Shown: in pieces, positions 44,526 through 55,796 of the stretch
How positions within the stretch are numbered: the stretch's first letter is position 1
Layout: every line of letters starts with the position of its first letter
Assembly: GCA_032718865.1 (NCBI GenBank)
Contig: JALUTQ010000039.1
Location: 620,001 to 684,000 of the forward strand
Direction: 5' to 3'
DNA from: Tilletia caries
Lineage: Eukaryota; Basidiomycota; Exobasidiomycetes; Tilletiales; Tilletiaceae
Length of the DNA stretch: 64,000 bases
Position numbers and translations under genes: made by a program
The notes under the pieces: generated by a model
What the model was told of the DNA's origin: nothing
Database searches by the model: none
What the model saw: only the letters and a program-made list of their open reading frames with translations

Positions 44526-46898
44526 ATGAATGTTCGATCGCATATCGCTGTCGTAGAGCCGATCAGCGACGAGGCTCTGAATGCCGCCGTCCCACCGCCC
44601 GCAGGAGCGGTGAATGGTCAGGTTCCCTCACACGACACCTCAGCGGTAGCATCCGCCCCTGAGTGCAAAGATCCAGACTCGGCCATTCTGGAATCCTACC
44701 TGTCCAGACGCTCGGCCCTGATTGCCCAGGAACAAAGCCTTCGCTACGACGCTGCAAAGACGGCAACATTGGATCAGGCCGAGAAGGACGCTAACCAGAT
44801 CGTGGCTCGAATCCGCAAGGAAGAGTCGGGGCGCATCTGGGACGTGCCGGAGCGCCTTTCAACTTTCTCGGGAATGCCGTTCTATCAAAGCATGTCTCGA
44901 ATTCGCTCGGCGACCCTGTTCAAGATCATCCAGAAGGTGCATTGTGATACCTCGGCCTTCGACGAATGGCATAAGGTTTTACAGGCTGACCTCTTTCTCT
45001 TTCTTCGCCGCGACCCCACAGATGCCGAAAGGCGCTCTGCTTCATTGCCACATGGACGGAACTGTGGACGCTCGATTCTTGATCAATAGGGCCGCGGAGA
45101 CTCCTGGCATGCATGTACGTGCCTCGGAGCCTCTCGACTCACCACGGAGCCTGCGTCATGCCACTGTCGAATTCACGGTCCTCCCTGCGGACTCCCTGGA
45201 CAGCACAACGGACAACATTTATGAGCCTCTCTACACACCTCTCGCCTGGGTGCCTTACAGTGACGCCCGAGCGAAGTTCCCGTACCCGCACACCTGGACG
45301 GTCAAAGACGAAGACGGCGAAGGACTCTTGGATCACCTCATTCCACCGCCCGCCCAGGATGCGTCTGCAGAGACGAAGCGATCTGTCGCTTTCGATTCTT
45401 TTGTCCAGAGTCTCATGACAATGGCCCCGACCAGCCAGGCCGAAGTACACCGCAACAGCAAAGAGGCCTGGGCCAAGTTCATCACGACCTTCGGCGCTGC
45501 TGCAGGTCTGCTAGGATATGAACCTACACTGAAGGAATATGTCAAGGAGATGTGCCGGATCAATGCTCGAGACGGTGTCAAGTACATTGAGAGCCGAGTT
45601 AACTTCTTCCAGGAGTTTATGGTCCGTGCCAATGGTCAGCCTGATCTGTCTCACCGCGAATGGGTCCGTTTATATGACGAGGCTGTGACTGAGGTCCGGG
45701 AAGAGCTCAAGGGCCAGGGCATCGAGTTTTGGGATGCGAGGATCATCTACAGGTACGGATGATAAGGCGAGCGACATGGACATGTTGTACGACCGCTCAC
45801 ACTTATCTATTGCATCAACAGCACGGTAAGGATTATCGACAATCCTCAGCTCCGCCTCGCCCTCGAAGACTGTCGCGCACTCAAGAAAGAGTTCCCGCAC
45901 CGTATCATTGGGTATGTGGCAGATACTCTGGTGATAGGCCTACATGCGATGCGGGTCGTCTGACAGGGCGGTATCTTCTTCTACCATTTCATAGATTTGA
46001 CCTAGTTGGCCATGAAGACCCCGGTATTCCTCTCAAGACTTATCTCCCGGAACTACTCCGTTTCAAGCGCGAGCAATCAGAGCTCGGACTGGACGAGATC
46101 CCTTACATCCTTCACGCTGGCGAAACCTTGGCCGATGGCGACCATGTGGACGAAAATGTGAGCATCCTCTTTCAAAAGATTTTGGCGCCGCAAGAAGTTA
46201 TGGGTGCTGATACCTCTCCTTATTCTTCAGCTGTACGACGCACTGCTGCTCGGAACGAAGAGGATCGGCCATGGGTGAGTACTAGAGTTTCGCCAGCACA
46301 GGCTTACCGACTTCATGTTGACTGTCGTAAATATGCCCCTTGTCAGGTACTCGCTCGCGCACCACCCTTTGCTCATGCAGATGTGCAAGGACGCAGGTGT
46401 TCTCATCGAAGTCTGCCCAATTTCCAACGAAGTACTGGTGAGTGGAGTCCTTGCAAACCTGAACCAGAACATAACACAACGCTGACAGTCTCTGCTCAAC
46501 CAGGGATACACTCCAAGTGTGGCAGCCCACCCTTGCACGGTGCTGCTCAATCACGGCGTTCCAGTATCTCTCAGCAGCGACGATCCTTGCCAGTTTGGCA
46601 ATTTTGGGCTAAGCTACGACTACTTTGAGGTGCGCTCGTCTCACTTTGTTCTTTTATGTTCACGATTTTCGTTTGCGTCACTGACAGCTCTGGGTCTTGC
46701 CTGATCTTCCCGCAGCTTATCAACTCCTCGCAGTCAACGCAGCTGAGCTCGCTTTATGTGCTCGTTCAACAGTCGATTGCATTCTCTCAGATGGATGAGT
46801 CGGAGAAGCAGGAAGCGCTGGCCAAATTCGAGAAGGACTGGGCTGCGTTCGTCCAGTGGATCATTGCCGAATTTGGCGAAGACAATGCCCAAAACTAG
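44526..46898 (+). CDS. adenosine deaminase, ADGF/CECR1-like
   Basis: Eight exons: 44526-44936, 45022-45752, 45822-45911, 45995-46157, 46231-46274, 46347-46437, 46504-46629 and 46716-46898. All introns are GT-AG, 66-86 bp, and the frame is kept throughout (612 residues). Zinc and catalytic motifs of the metal-dependent adenosine deaminases are present: MPKGALLHCHMDGTVD (His-x-His), PYILHAGE (catalytic Glu region), GTKRIGHGYSLAHHP and SLSSDDPCQFG (Asp pair). FDLVGHEDPG is typical of the ADGF branch, which deaminates adenosine to inosine. ADGF proteins are commonly secreted, but this N-terminus is hydrophilic without a signal peptide, implying a cytosolic or unconventional location. ATG 44526 is the only sensible start. 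The gene is intact, unlike its left-hand neighbours. Confidence 0.93.
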
Positions 46899-47070
46899 CC
46901 GGATCAAGACCTCAGGATCACATACATATAGCTATACTATATACTAACCTATCCGTCTTGGAGCTGGGAGCAAGTACAGTTTTATGCTGGCCACGCACAT
47001 TTTATGTATCTCGCTGCCTGGCCATGAATTAACCATCGAAACCCTCACTCAGGAAAGTGCCACGTGCAAA

Positions 47071-47373
47071 ACGCGTCGACGCGTATAAAATTCCAGCTCG
47101 GAGCCTTTCGCGCTGCGCGTCTCGCCGTGCAAACAGCAGCAGGACGTGTTGGTCTTCCCTTTCCTGGTCGCGACAAAACCAGGACGCGTCCATACAACTC
47201 GAAGACTTGCTCTCCCGCTCTCGACGCGACTTTCATCTTCGCTCTTCTCCCCAGCTTCCGGATACACCCTTACTCGCAAGCACCGACCCTAGCAACGCGC
47301 TCGTTACTCTGTCTCGACGCGTCTTTTCACGCCAGTCTATCTCAGCCGTCTTTCAGCATCTCTTTCGACGCGT
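47071..47373 (+). promoter_or_regulatory. five MCB (ACGCGT) boxes upstream of RAD21
   Basis: ACGCGT at 47071, 47079, 47184, 47317 and 47368, within 371 bp of the RAD21 ATG. A TATAAAA sequence overlaps the second box (47083-47089). ACGCGT is the MluI cell-cycle box bound by MBF-type factors, which drive G1/S genes in fungi, so S-phase expression of the cohesin gene is expected. More ACGCG words occur nearby and in the first introns. Confidence 0.75.
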
Positions 47374-47441
47374 CGCTACATCTACTTCTGCATTGATCTC
47401 AGCCTTTCTGGACGACCTCGGAAGCAGCGCACAGTACCACC

Positions 47442-50006
47442 ATGTTCTACAGCGACGTGATCCTCACAAAACGCGGTCCTCTGGCACGCGTCTGGCTTGC
47501 TGCTCACTGGGAGCGCAAGCTCAGCAAAGCCCAGTTTCTTCAGACCGACATCGAGAAGAGCGTCGGTGAGTGATTCAATGGGGCCCAGGATACACGCTGC
47601 TATATGCGCGCCCCATGTCTGACCTTCTCCTTGTTCCCGTCTTGCGTTGTGACAGATGCCATAATGGGGCAGGGAACTGTACCCATGGCGCTTCGACTTA
47701 GCGGTCAGCTGCTACTCGGTGTCGCTCGCATATATTCCAGGAAAACCAAGTACCTCCTTGACGACTGCAACGAGGCTCTTCTGAAGATAAAGATGGTGAG
47801 CAGCACCTATCTTACACGCTTTACTGCCTGTTTCGACGCGTGTAGACTGACGTCTAGCATCTTTCCCAACGTACAGGCATTCCGCGCTGGTGCTGTGGAC
47901 CTCACGTCGGATCAGCTAACAGCTCCGCGACACACTATCACCCTTCAACCCACTCGAACTGAATTCGACCTAATGATGCCGAACCAGCTGCTTCAAGCAT
48001 GGAACGTGGACCCGTATCTCCAGAAGCCTCTGCCAGGGTCAGGTCACGCGTCTGCTGTCGACCGAGCACGCTCCCGCTCGCGAAGCGCGACACCTGCACG
48101 AGCATTCGGTATGCGACCTTCCGAACGAGCACACGCTCAGGGTGCCTTTGGCGTCTTTGCCGAGAACGACAGCGACTTTGGACTCGATTCCCAGGACTAT
48201 AATGACTCTGCCCTCCTCGACCTTGGGATGGGCGATGATATCGCCGCGGCCGAACGGTCGCGACTTGCAGCCACAGCGCGCCGATCCGTGCCTGGCGCTC
48301 CTCGGGAACGGGGAATCTCTACCGGCGGCCCATCAAGTCTGAGACATTCGAGCGTGGGCTCCGAGATCGACGATTCTTTCGGCGTCGGCGTTGGGCGAGA
48401 TGCGGCACCGGACGCTGGGATGGACAGTCTTGGCTCAGCCTTGGGCAACCTGGATGACGGGATGGGAGGTTTCGGCCTCGATGCCAACATGGATATGGGC
48501 TTCGACTTTGGAGCAGACGACATGCCGAACCTCGACCTCGGCTTTGGGCCTGACCTCGGCTTGGATTCCGTTGACCAGTCAGGAGGCGATGTCGTCCACC
48601 CTCGTGAGTCTGGCAAAGCAAAGGAAGTATGCCCACTGTATGAAGTGAAACAGCTGACCATTCCTTTCTTCACACCTTTCAGCACGAGTATCGACACCTG
48701 AGCCCGAAGACAGCTTCCAGGCCGCCCTGGCCAATGTCACTCCTCGAACAGCGGCCAAGATCCGTGAAGCCGCCGAACGACGCACTCAAGCACAGATGGT
48801 CACAACGTCCAAGTCACGCCGTCAGATTGTCGACCGTTTCACAGAGCTGGCAGATTCCGCTGCATCCCAAAATGCACTCATGCAGTGGTCCGAGGTATGT
48901 CCCTTTTCACAGCTTACACAGAGTGAGCGGCTGCTGACTTCATTGTTACCTCTCAGGATCGATATCTGCCGCGCTCCCGTGCAGAGTTGGAGCTTCTATC
49001 CATCAAAAAGGACCCGGCATCTCACTTCTTCCCTTGGTTTGAACCTGGGCAAAAGGACAACAAAGCATTTTTCTTCGGCTCAAGGATTGTGGCCACTGAA
49101 CTGCAAGAATTGTTCACGTTCGACCTGACCGCTATTCAACGCAAACGTTCTGTCTCTCCTGGACCCGACGCTGATTCAGACGCTGGACGTTCGGCAAAGC
49201 GACTTCGGAGCGACGATGGCGATCTCGAGAGTGAAGTGGGCCGTAGGGCTGACCCCTTGCGCGAGTTGAGCTTTGGTCCATTCGGAGACAATGGAGCACC
49301 GATAGACTTCAGCATGGGTGGGGACGACAACTTTGGCGCCATGGACTTTGGCGCGCAAGACGAAGCGGGCATGGACGCCTTTTCCCGTGGTGCCGAACAG
49401 CTTGGTGACCAAGATGGCCAGGACGGCGGCGACGATGGAAGCTTGCGGCGGTCTTTGCGAAAGCTCAACCCAGATGGATCAGTAGTAGCGGCACCAGGGG
49501 GTGACGATGACCGTCCAGCTCTAGGTCGGCTATCGACGCTGACCAGGCTCTCGACACCGGAAGTTGGCGAGCCAGACTTTGCCGCCGACGTCGCACCTTC
49601 ACCCTCAAATCCGCTCGCTGCATTTGCTGCTCGACCCTCAGACGCCCAGGCGGATCTAAACGTCGGCGCCGAGGCAGCCGCATCGGATCGAGATGCAGCC
49701 AAAACGGGTCTCAGCCGTAACACAGTTCGGGCGGTCAAGGTGCTCAAGTCTCAACTGCGGGAGCCCGTTGCAGGACAGGATGCCGAGGGCTCGGAGGCTG
49801 AAAGAGAGGATGAAGGCCAGGGCAAGTCGAAGACAATGTCGTTTGAACAAGTCTCTAACAAGGCGACCCGTCGAGCCGCTGCGGGCTTCTTCTTCGAGCT
49901 CCTGGTACTAGCGACCAAGGATTGCGTCAAGATCAAGCAAGAGGAGTCGTATGGCGATGTGGAGATCCAGGCCAAGCAGAAGTTGTGGCAAATCAGTACG
50001 GTCTGA
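47442..50006 (+). CDS. RAD21: cohesin kleisin subunit RAD21/SCC1
   Basis: Five exons: 47442-47565, 47656-47795, 47877-48603, 48683-48894 and 48957-50006; 750 residues with all junctions in frame. The N-terminal Rad21/Rec8 domain starts [20 protein letters not shown] and continues with [20 protein letters not shown] (SMC3 contact helix). The C-terminal winged helix is recognisable in [20 protein letters not shown] (SMC1 contact). The middle is acidic and disordered. ESEVGRR at 49230-49250 is a candidate separase site (ExxR). As the kleisin it closes the SMC1-SMC3 ring that holds sister chromatids. Mitotic RAD21 is preferred over meiotic REC8 from the N-terminal wording and the MCB boxes. Convergent with NOB1, 176 bp apart. 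Confidence 0.95.
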
Positions 50007-50182
50007 AGGGGAGCTTTGTACGTCTACGTCTGTCTTTGTTTTCTGGAATCCCAGTTGCTCCCTTCTTTAATGTCCTTCTTCCGTGTGAGACGTGAGAGTC
50101 GGGCCTCCAGTGAGGAAGAATCATTGAAGTTGAACACATTCCAAGACAGATGGTACAGCGTGAAATATCGGGACTAGATGAG

Positions 50183-51962
50183 CTACTTCCGTGGTCTCCT
50201 CTTCTCGTTTGGATTCTTGCGACCGATGCCCAAGGCCGGCAGCCCACCGTTCGCTTGTCTGCCGCCGCCAAGGAGCATGTCCGGCATCCAGTCCGGGTCC
50301 TCATAGCGAGCCGAGAGCGTATCCTTGCCCTTCTCCAACGCCTTCGCGAGTGCCTTCTCCTCCTTCCGCTTGAACACATTCTGCTGCGCAACGGCGCGTT
50401 GCCACTCTGCCTGATCCTCGCGCAGAATAGGCACCTGGTGCTTGGCGGCCGATTTCTTGAGGGACGACGCTGTGCCTGCCCTCGGTTGAGGGAGGGAGTA
50501 GATCGTGCCCCGGTTACGGTATTGGAAGTTCTTCTTGAGGTGCACATGTAAACCGCCATTCTTGTCGCCCTTGTTAGCGCCTGGTGCAGATGTAGTGACA
50601 GACGTGCGAAGTAGAGTTGGGTTCCCGCACGAAGGGCAGAACTTTCGTTCCATATCCTTGCAGATCCTAGAAAGTCGTGTATGAGCGGTCAGCTTGGGTT
50701 TCCAGTTCTTCTTCCGCGCCGATGACATTTGTACTCACTTGAAGCACGCGTGACAACGAAGGACCCAGCTCTTGACCTTGGTGATCCTGAACCCGTCCGA
50801 GCTGACGAGACTAAGACCCATCTGTAACAGAACGTTCTGCACCGCGTAATCCGCCGTCATACAGGCCACAGTCATATGACCTCCGCCCTTTCCTTTGCCC
50901 TTGCCCTTCTTTTTGCCCTTGCTTGGGCCATTCTCATCGCCCGGTTCGCCTGCAGTCGCCACAATATCGGACTCGCTCTGCACGATGCCGAGGTCGATGT
51001 TTTTGAACTTGCGAATGTTGTCGGCAGTGATCCACTCTCCGCCGTCCGAATCGTCATCGTCGTTTTGCTCAGTATCGACCGCGGCGGGAGTATCGCTCTG
51101 TGCAACTTGCGAGCTTGACGTGCCTCCAGTAACCTCGGTGAATCCAGTTGCATCTGCCTCTGCCTCCGCCTCTGCGCCATCGTCGCTCTGCTCGGCAACA
51201 TCTTCAGCATCTTGAAATTCTTCCTCGCTCTCGTCGACCCCGTAGACCACTTCGGGGACCTGCTCGCCTGCGTTCGTTGAACTCTCAAGTTCCTCGGTTT
51301 TCCCCTTTGTGTTGTCGTCGGCCTCTGATGCCTGTGCTTGAGCAGCTTGCTGCGCCTCTCTCCGTGCAACGTCCGCTTTCTGTTGACCAGTCTGAAGGAG
51401 CACAGATAATGAAGGCGGTCAGCTGGCATGTCCGTTGTCCCTGTCAGCGATAGCGCTACCACGCGTCACTCACCAGACCACCAATCTGCTCTCGTATCCT
51501 CCAGGTTCCATGCCGCTCCGCCTCGACTGCGTACGTGAGAGCCAAGACCTGCAAGTCCGGGGCTGAAAGCACAGCGTAGTCACCGGTCTGCTTCGCGAAC
51601 GCGATCACTGCACGCGACGCAAAAGGAAAGATGAAAAGATGTCAGCGCAATTTTAGCGATCTCTCTCACTTTTATTATTCTAACTCACCTTTTGACAAGG
51701 CGAGAGCACCCGGTTCGCGCACCTCCAAGTCGATCTGTCCGCTTCCGCGCATGAACTCGAGATGGTCTCGTGCACGCTTGTCCTTGAGCTCGGCCAGGAC
51801 GAGGGGTGGGAGGTAGAACTTGGCAGCGAGGCCGCGCAGGGGCTGCTGGGTGAGGAGCGGGGCTGCATCGAGCACGAGAGCGTCGATTTTTGGCTGGGTG
51901 CTCGCGCTCGAGCTTGGGCCAGCGCTGCCTTCGCCTTGAGTTGCTGCTGTGTTCTCTGCCAT
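50183..51962 (-). CDS. NOB1: NOB1, 20S pre-rRNA endonuclease
   Basis: Four exons (minus): 51962-51689, 51607-51474, 51391-50739 and 50666-50183; 514 residues, all junctions in frame. PIN-domain nuclease at the N-terminus: ALVLDAAPLLTQ (first Asp), LVLAELKDKRARDHL, VIAFAKQTGDYAVLSAPDLQ (later Asp residues). A long acidic, Lys-rich linker follows. The zinc ribbon near the C-terminus is CHACFKICKDMERKFCPSCG, typical of NOB1, followed by HVHLKKNFQYRNRGT and the C-terminal DPDWMPDML. NOB1 cuts at site D to form the 3' end of 18S rRNA during late cytoplasmic 40S maturation. A CACGTG word lies about 100 bp upstream at 52059. Confidence 0.96.
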
Positions 51963-52879
51963 GTTCGCGGTCTCCTGTGGTTGCGATGGGAGTCTTCAAC
52001 GTCCCAATTCCCAGCACTTTTTTTCTGAGGCAGGTCTCGGAGCGTTTTCTGCGCAGGTCACGTGTTTGCACTCGAAGGGGTGACTCGGTGCGCAAGGAGG
52101 CTTCCTTACTCGCGGCTCCGGGGCGGTGAAGGACAGGGTCCTTCCTTTGCTTTTCCGGCTTCACGACCTCGGAAGCACAAAGCACCATTGGATTCTTCTG
52201 TCACATGGGTCCCCTCTTCGAGGATACCAGGATCATCACCGTACACCCAGTGTCACGCTCAAACACGAAGAATAGAAGGGATCCCCGCTCTTTGGGTGGC
52301 TGTGGTATAATAATCAGGAGCTACGTATGCGTGGACTGTGCCTACAGTGAGGGGGGGCTGGATATAGAAGAGCGAAGAGCGAGAGAGAGAGCGAAAGACG
52401 AGCGTATATCAAGGGAAAGAAAGAAAATCATTAAGGCGCGAGCCCTCGAGCAGGCGTTCGAAGAAGGCATGTGAAGACGAAAGAGGCTGAGACTGAGAAA
52501 CGCGAAAGCAGAAAGCAAGGAAGGTGTGAGGAGAGGAGAGGAGAGGGGGGGGGGGGGATCACCGTGCATGTCGTCGGTTTTGTGTGTGTGTGTGTGGAAG
52601 GAAACGCGAAATCGAAGATTGAAGAAGAAGAAAGAACCTGGCGAGAAATTTGGGGGTGGGCCCGCTTGGCGCGGGGTAAGATTTCGGTAGATTTCAAAGG
52701 AGTGTTTTTTGTGGGTGTTGCAGGGGGCGGTCTGATTGAGACGAAAGTTCAAAATAACAAAAAGTAGGTCAGTAAAAAAAGCCGGCCTTGACACCAATCC
52801 CCATCGGATCCGGTATAAACTCACCCAAGTCACGGAGAGTAGTAGGCGAATAGAACGATCTATGTGAACACCTCCCGGC
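51963..52879. other. intergenic spacer with simple repeats
   Basis: NOB1 promoter side (CACGTG at 52059-52064), then a GA-rich stretch with a run of 13 G at 52545-52557 and a short (TG)n near 52580. No gene recognised. Confidence 0.6.
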
Positions 52880-55700
52880 TCACTTGCGCCACTGCACAGG
52901 GTTGACCTTACTAGCAGGCTGTCCCTTAAACCTCGGGTTCTCATGAACCCTAACCGTCGTCCCATCCGCACCTTCCACCACGTCCCCCTCCTCTTCCACC
53001 TCAGCGCCGCCATCCTTGGCAGGCGTCTTCGGAGGCACACCAGGCAACTCCTTCTCGTTCCCCGCTCCAGAAGAAGAGGACCCCTCGCGCTTGTGAGGCA
53101 GCGGGTTGCTCACGTTCAGGGGCTGCGTCAGGATCGAACGCAATCCGCCAACGGTGCCGGCGCCGTAGGACGACGAGGCCGACTTGCTCTTCTTGTGTCC
53201 GTTCTCCTTCGATGAGGTGTCCTTCTCCTTCGAGCCGGACTTCTGGCTAAGGACCGTCTTGAGGTCCTGCGTCAGGATCGAGGCGCGCTTCGCCAGACCG
53301 CCGCCGCTGCCGTTTGACGTGCGCTTCTCAGAGGCCGCGGGCACGGCGGGGGCGTCGGTAGACGTGTTCGGCGTGACGCCCGTCGAGTTCGTAGTCGTCG
53401 TAATCGGGGGAACGTCCGTGCTCTCCCCAGCAGCAGCAGCAGCAGCAGGGGTAGAGGCAGCAGCAGAGTGATTCTCATGCTTCCCCCCAATGCCCGCGAG
53501 CACAGCTCCAAACAGACTCTTCCTCTTCGTAGGCTTCTTCCCCTCCGCAGCCACAGGCGCCACAACAGGCGTCTCAGCCTCCCCGCCGCCCTCGGTAGAA
53601 GTAGACGCCTCCCGAGCCTTCCCCTTCGCCTCCGCCTTCGCCCGCTTCTTCTCCTCCTTCTCCCGACTCTTCTCCAACGCCCGCGCAGCCTTGTCAGCCT
53701 CCTTCTTCTCCACCTCCGCCTCTTTACGCAGTCGCTCCGTCTCCAACTTGGCAGCAGCGGCCGCTTTTTTGGCTTCAGCGGCCACCCGGTCCGCCTCCTT
53801 CTTCTCGACTTCGGCTTCTTTGCGGAGTCGCTCTTGCTCGGCTTGGGCGGCGGCTGTGGCTTTCTTGCTCTCTGCGGCGGAGAGCTCGGCTTCCTCCTTC
53901 GTCTTGAGCGCAGCGGCTTTGTCAGCTTCGGCCTTGGCGTCGTCCGCAGCGAGCTCCTTGGCAGCAGCTGCAGCCACGGCCGCCTCGAGCGTGCGCTTCT
54001 TCTCCTCGTGCGCGTTCACCTCCTTCTCGAGCGCCTCGGCCTTCGACTGGAGAGCCGTAAGACGCTCCTGCTCAGCCTGGGCAGCTTCTTCAGCTTCTTT
54101 ACGCGCCACACGAGCCTTCTCAAGCGCAGTCTCCTCTTCAAGACGAGCAAGCCGGGCCTTCTCCTGAGCCGCAGCCTCCTCCTCCGCCTGCAACTTCTTC
54201 GCCTCGGTCTCCTTAAGCTTGGCAGCTTCCTCCTCCTCCTCGCGCTGCTTGGCCAGCGCAGAGAGACGCTGCTCCTCCTCCGCCGCACGGGACGCAGCGA
54301 GGGCGAGTTCTTCTTCTTCGTGCTTGCGCTTCTGCTTGGCGACGACGGCTGCTGCTTCAGCTTCTTGCTTGCGCTTCTCCTCGGCTGCGGCGGCGTCTTC
54401 GGCGGCTTTGCGGGCGGCGAGGGCTTCGTGGTTGCGCTTCTCCTCCTCGGTGGTGGTCACAGCTGCGATGATGGGGACGGCAGCGGCGGCGGCGGCGACG
54501 GGAGCAACCGCAGCGGCAGCGGCAGGAGTAGAGGTCTCCTCGACAGGAGACACCTCCTTCTTAGCGGACTTGTCGACCTTGGCATCAGCCTTCTTGTTCT
54601 TCTTGCCAAGCAGACTGCCGAAAAGACCGAGCTTCTTCTTCTCCTTCTTGGGCTCGTCCTTGGAGGTAGCCGCAGTAGTGGGAGCGACTTCCTTGGTGGC
54701 AGCAGCAGGTGCGACCTCGTTCTCCTTGTTGTTGGTGGAAGAGACGAGCTTGGATGCGAGAGCGCCTGCACCGACGGCTTCGGCCGCCTTGACGGGCGCA
54801 GAAGTGGAGTCCTCCTTGTCTACTGGTGCGGGGGCCGAAGTGGTGGTGGGGGCAGCGGCAAGCTGAGCAGCCGCGTCGGCGTTCTCGCCCTCGGCAGCAG
54901 GGGCCGAAGAAGCGGACTCAGCGGCGGGCTTGCTTTCGACTGTGATGCGGAGGTGAACGTTAGGAAGAGGCTTCCCGTTTTCACCAGTAATCGTAACCGA
55001 CGCACCTCGAATCGGGATCTGAGCCTGACCCTGGGTCTGAGACTGGGCGGGAGCAGGAGCAAGAGCGGCGGACTGGTCGGCAGCTGCGGCGGCAGGGTGG
55101 ACGAGACCGAGCTTGGCTTCGGCTGCCTGTGCGGCTTCGGTTTGAGGGGCGTCGGAGACGATTTCTTTGCCGAGAGCGGCGGCTCCTGCTGCGGCGGTGC
55201 CGTTTGCCATTGTGGCTGCGATGTCCTCCTGGGTGACAGCAGGAGCGGCGGTGGTGGTGGCAGCTGCTTCGGTGGCAGGGGCAGCAGCAGCAGCGGGTGC
55301 GGAGGACTGGTCGACCTTAGGCTCGAGCTTGACGGACTTGCGCTTGGCAGCCTTGGCCTCGATCTTTGCCTTCTTCTCGGCGTCCTTCTCGGCCTCCTTG
55401 TGAGCCTTAGCGTCGGCCTTGGCCTGAGCTTTAGCCGCCTTCTTCTCGTCGGCTTCCTTCTTTGCCTGAGCTTTAGCCTCGGCTTTTGCCTCCTTGTCGG
55501 CCTCCTTCTTTGCCTTCTTGTCGTGGATGAGGGCGACGGCTGCTGCTGTGACGGCGGAGGCTGCTGTTGCGACGACTACCTTCTCCTTCTCTGGTGCAGC
55601 GGGAGCGGCTGTCTTGTCCTCTTCGACGGGAGCGGGAGTAGCCTGCTCGGCGGCTGCGACGGGAGCGGGCGTGGGCTCGGCAGTGGGCCAAGGAAGCCTT
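52880..55700 (-). CDS. Ala/Lys/Glu-rich coiled-coil protein, 5' end missing or hidden
   Basis: Open minus-strand frame of about 940 codons ending HENPRFKGQPASKVNPVQWRK and stop. N-terminal part: AAVALIHDKKAKKEADKEAK and similar Lys/Ala repeats. Middle: KKEKKKLGLFGSLLGKKNKK and a continuous predicted coiled coil of about 330 residues with heptad-like EEE/KKK patterns, in which RLRKEAEVEKKEAD occurs twice about 40 residues apart. C-terminus: Ser-rich with AKRASILTQDLKTVLSQK and LRSILTQPLNVSNPL. I do not recognise the family; a cortical or cytoskeletal scaffold is a guess. No ATG precedes the conserved-looking part before the frame runs under the Fanzor gene on the same strand, so the 5' exon is either lost to that insertion or lies further upstream. 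Confidence 0.65.
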
Positions 55701-55796
55701 CTCAGTAAATTCACATGTTTCCGCAGGATTCCTGTTTGGAGACCTGAGTCAATGTGGCCCTCGAGACAGGGCGTAAGCGTGAAGTTCTGCTGGTGA

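Noticed and set aside
44937..45021. Read-through of the first deaminase intron as coding
   Set aside because: The frame stays open for a while, but it would insert a non-conserved segment and leave the MPKGALLHCHMDG block out of frame; the GT-AG intron restores it.
53468..55708. 746-codon plus-strand open frame, Leu/Arg/Gly-rich
   Set aside because: Exactly antisense to the Ala/Lys/Glu coiled-coil gene. Its Leu-, Ser- and Gly-rich strings are what the reverse complement of GCN/AAG/GAG-rich codons gives.
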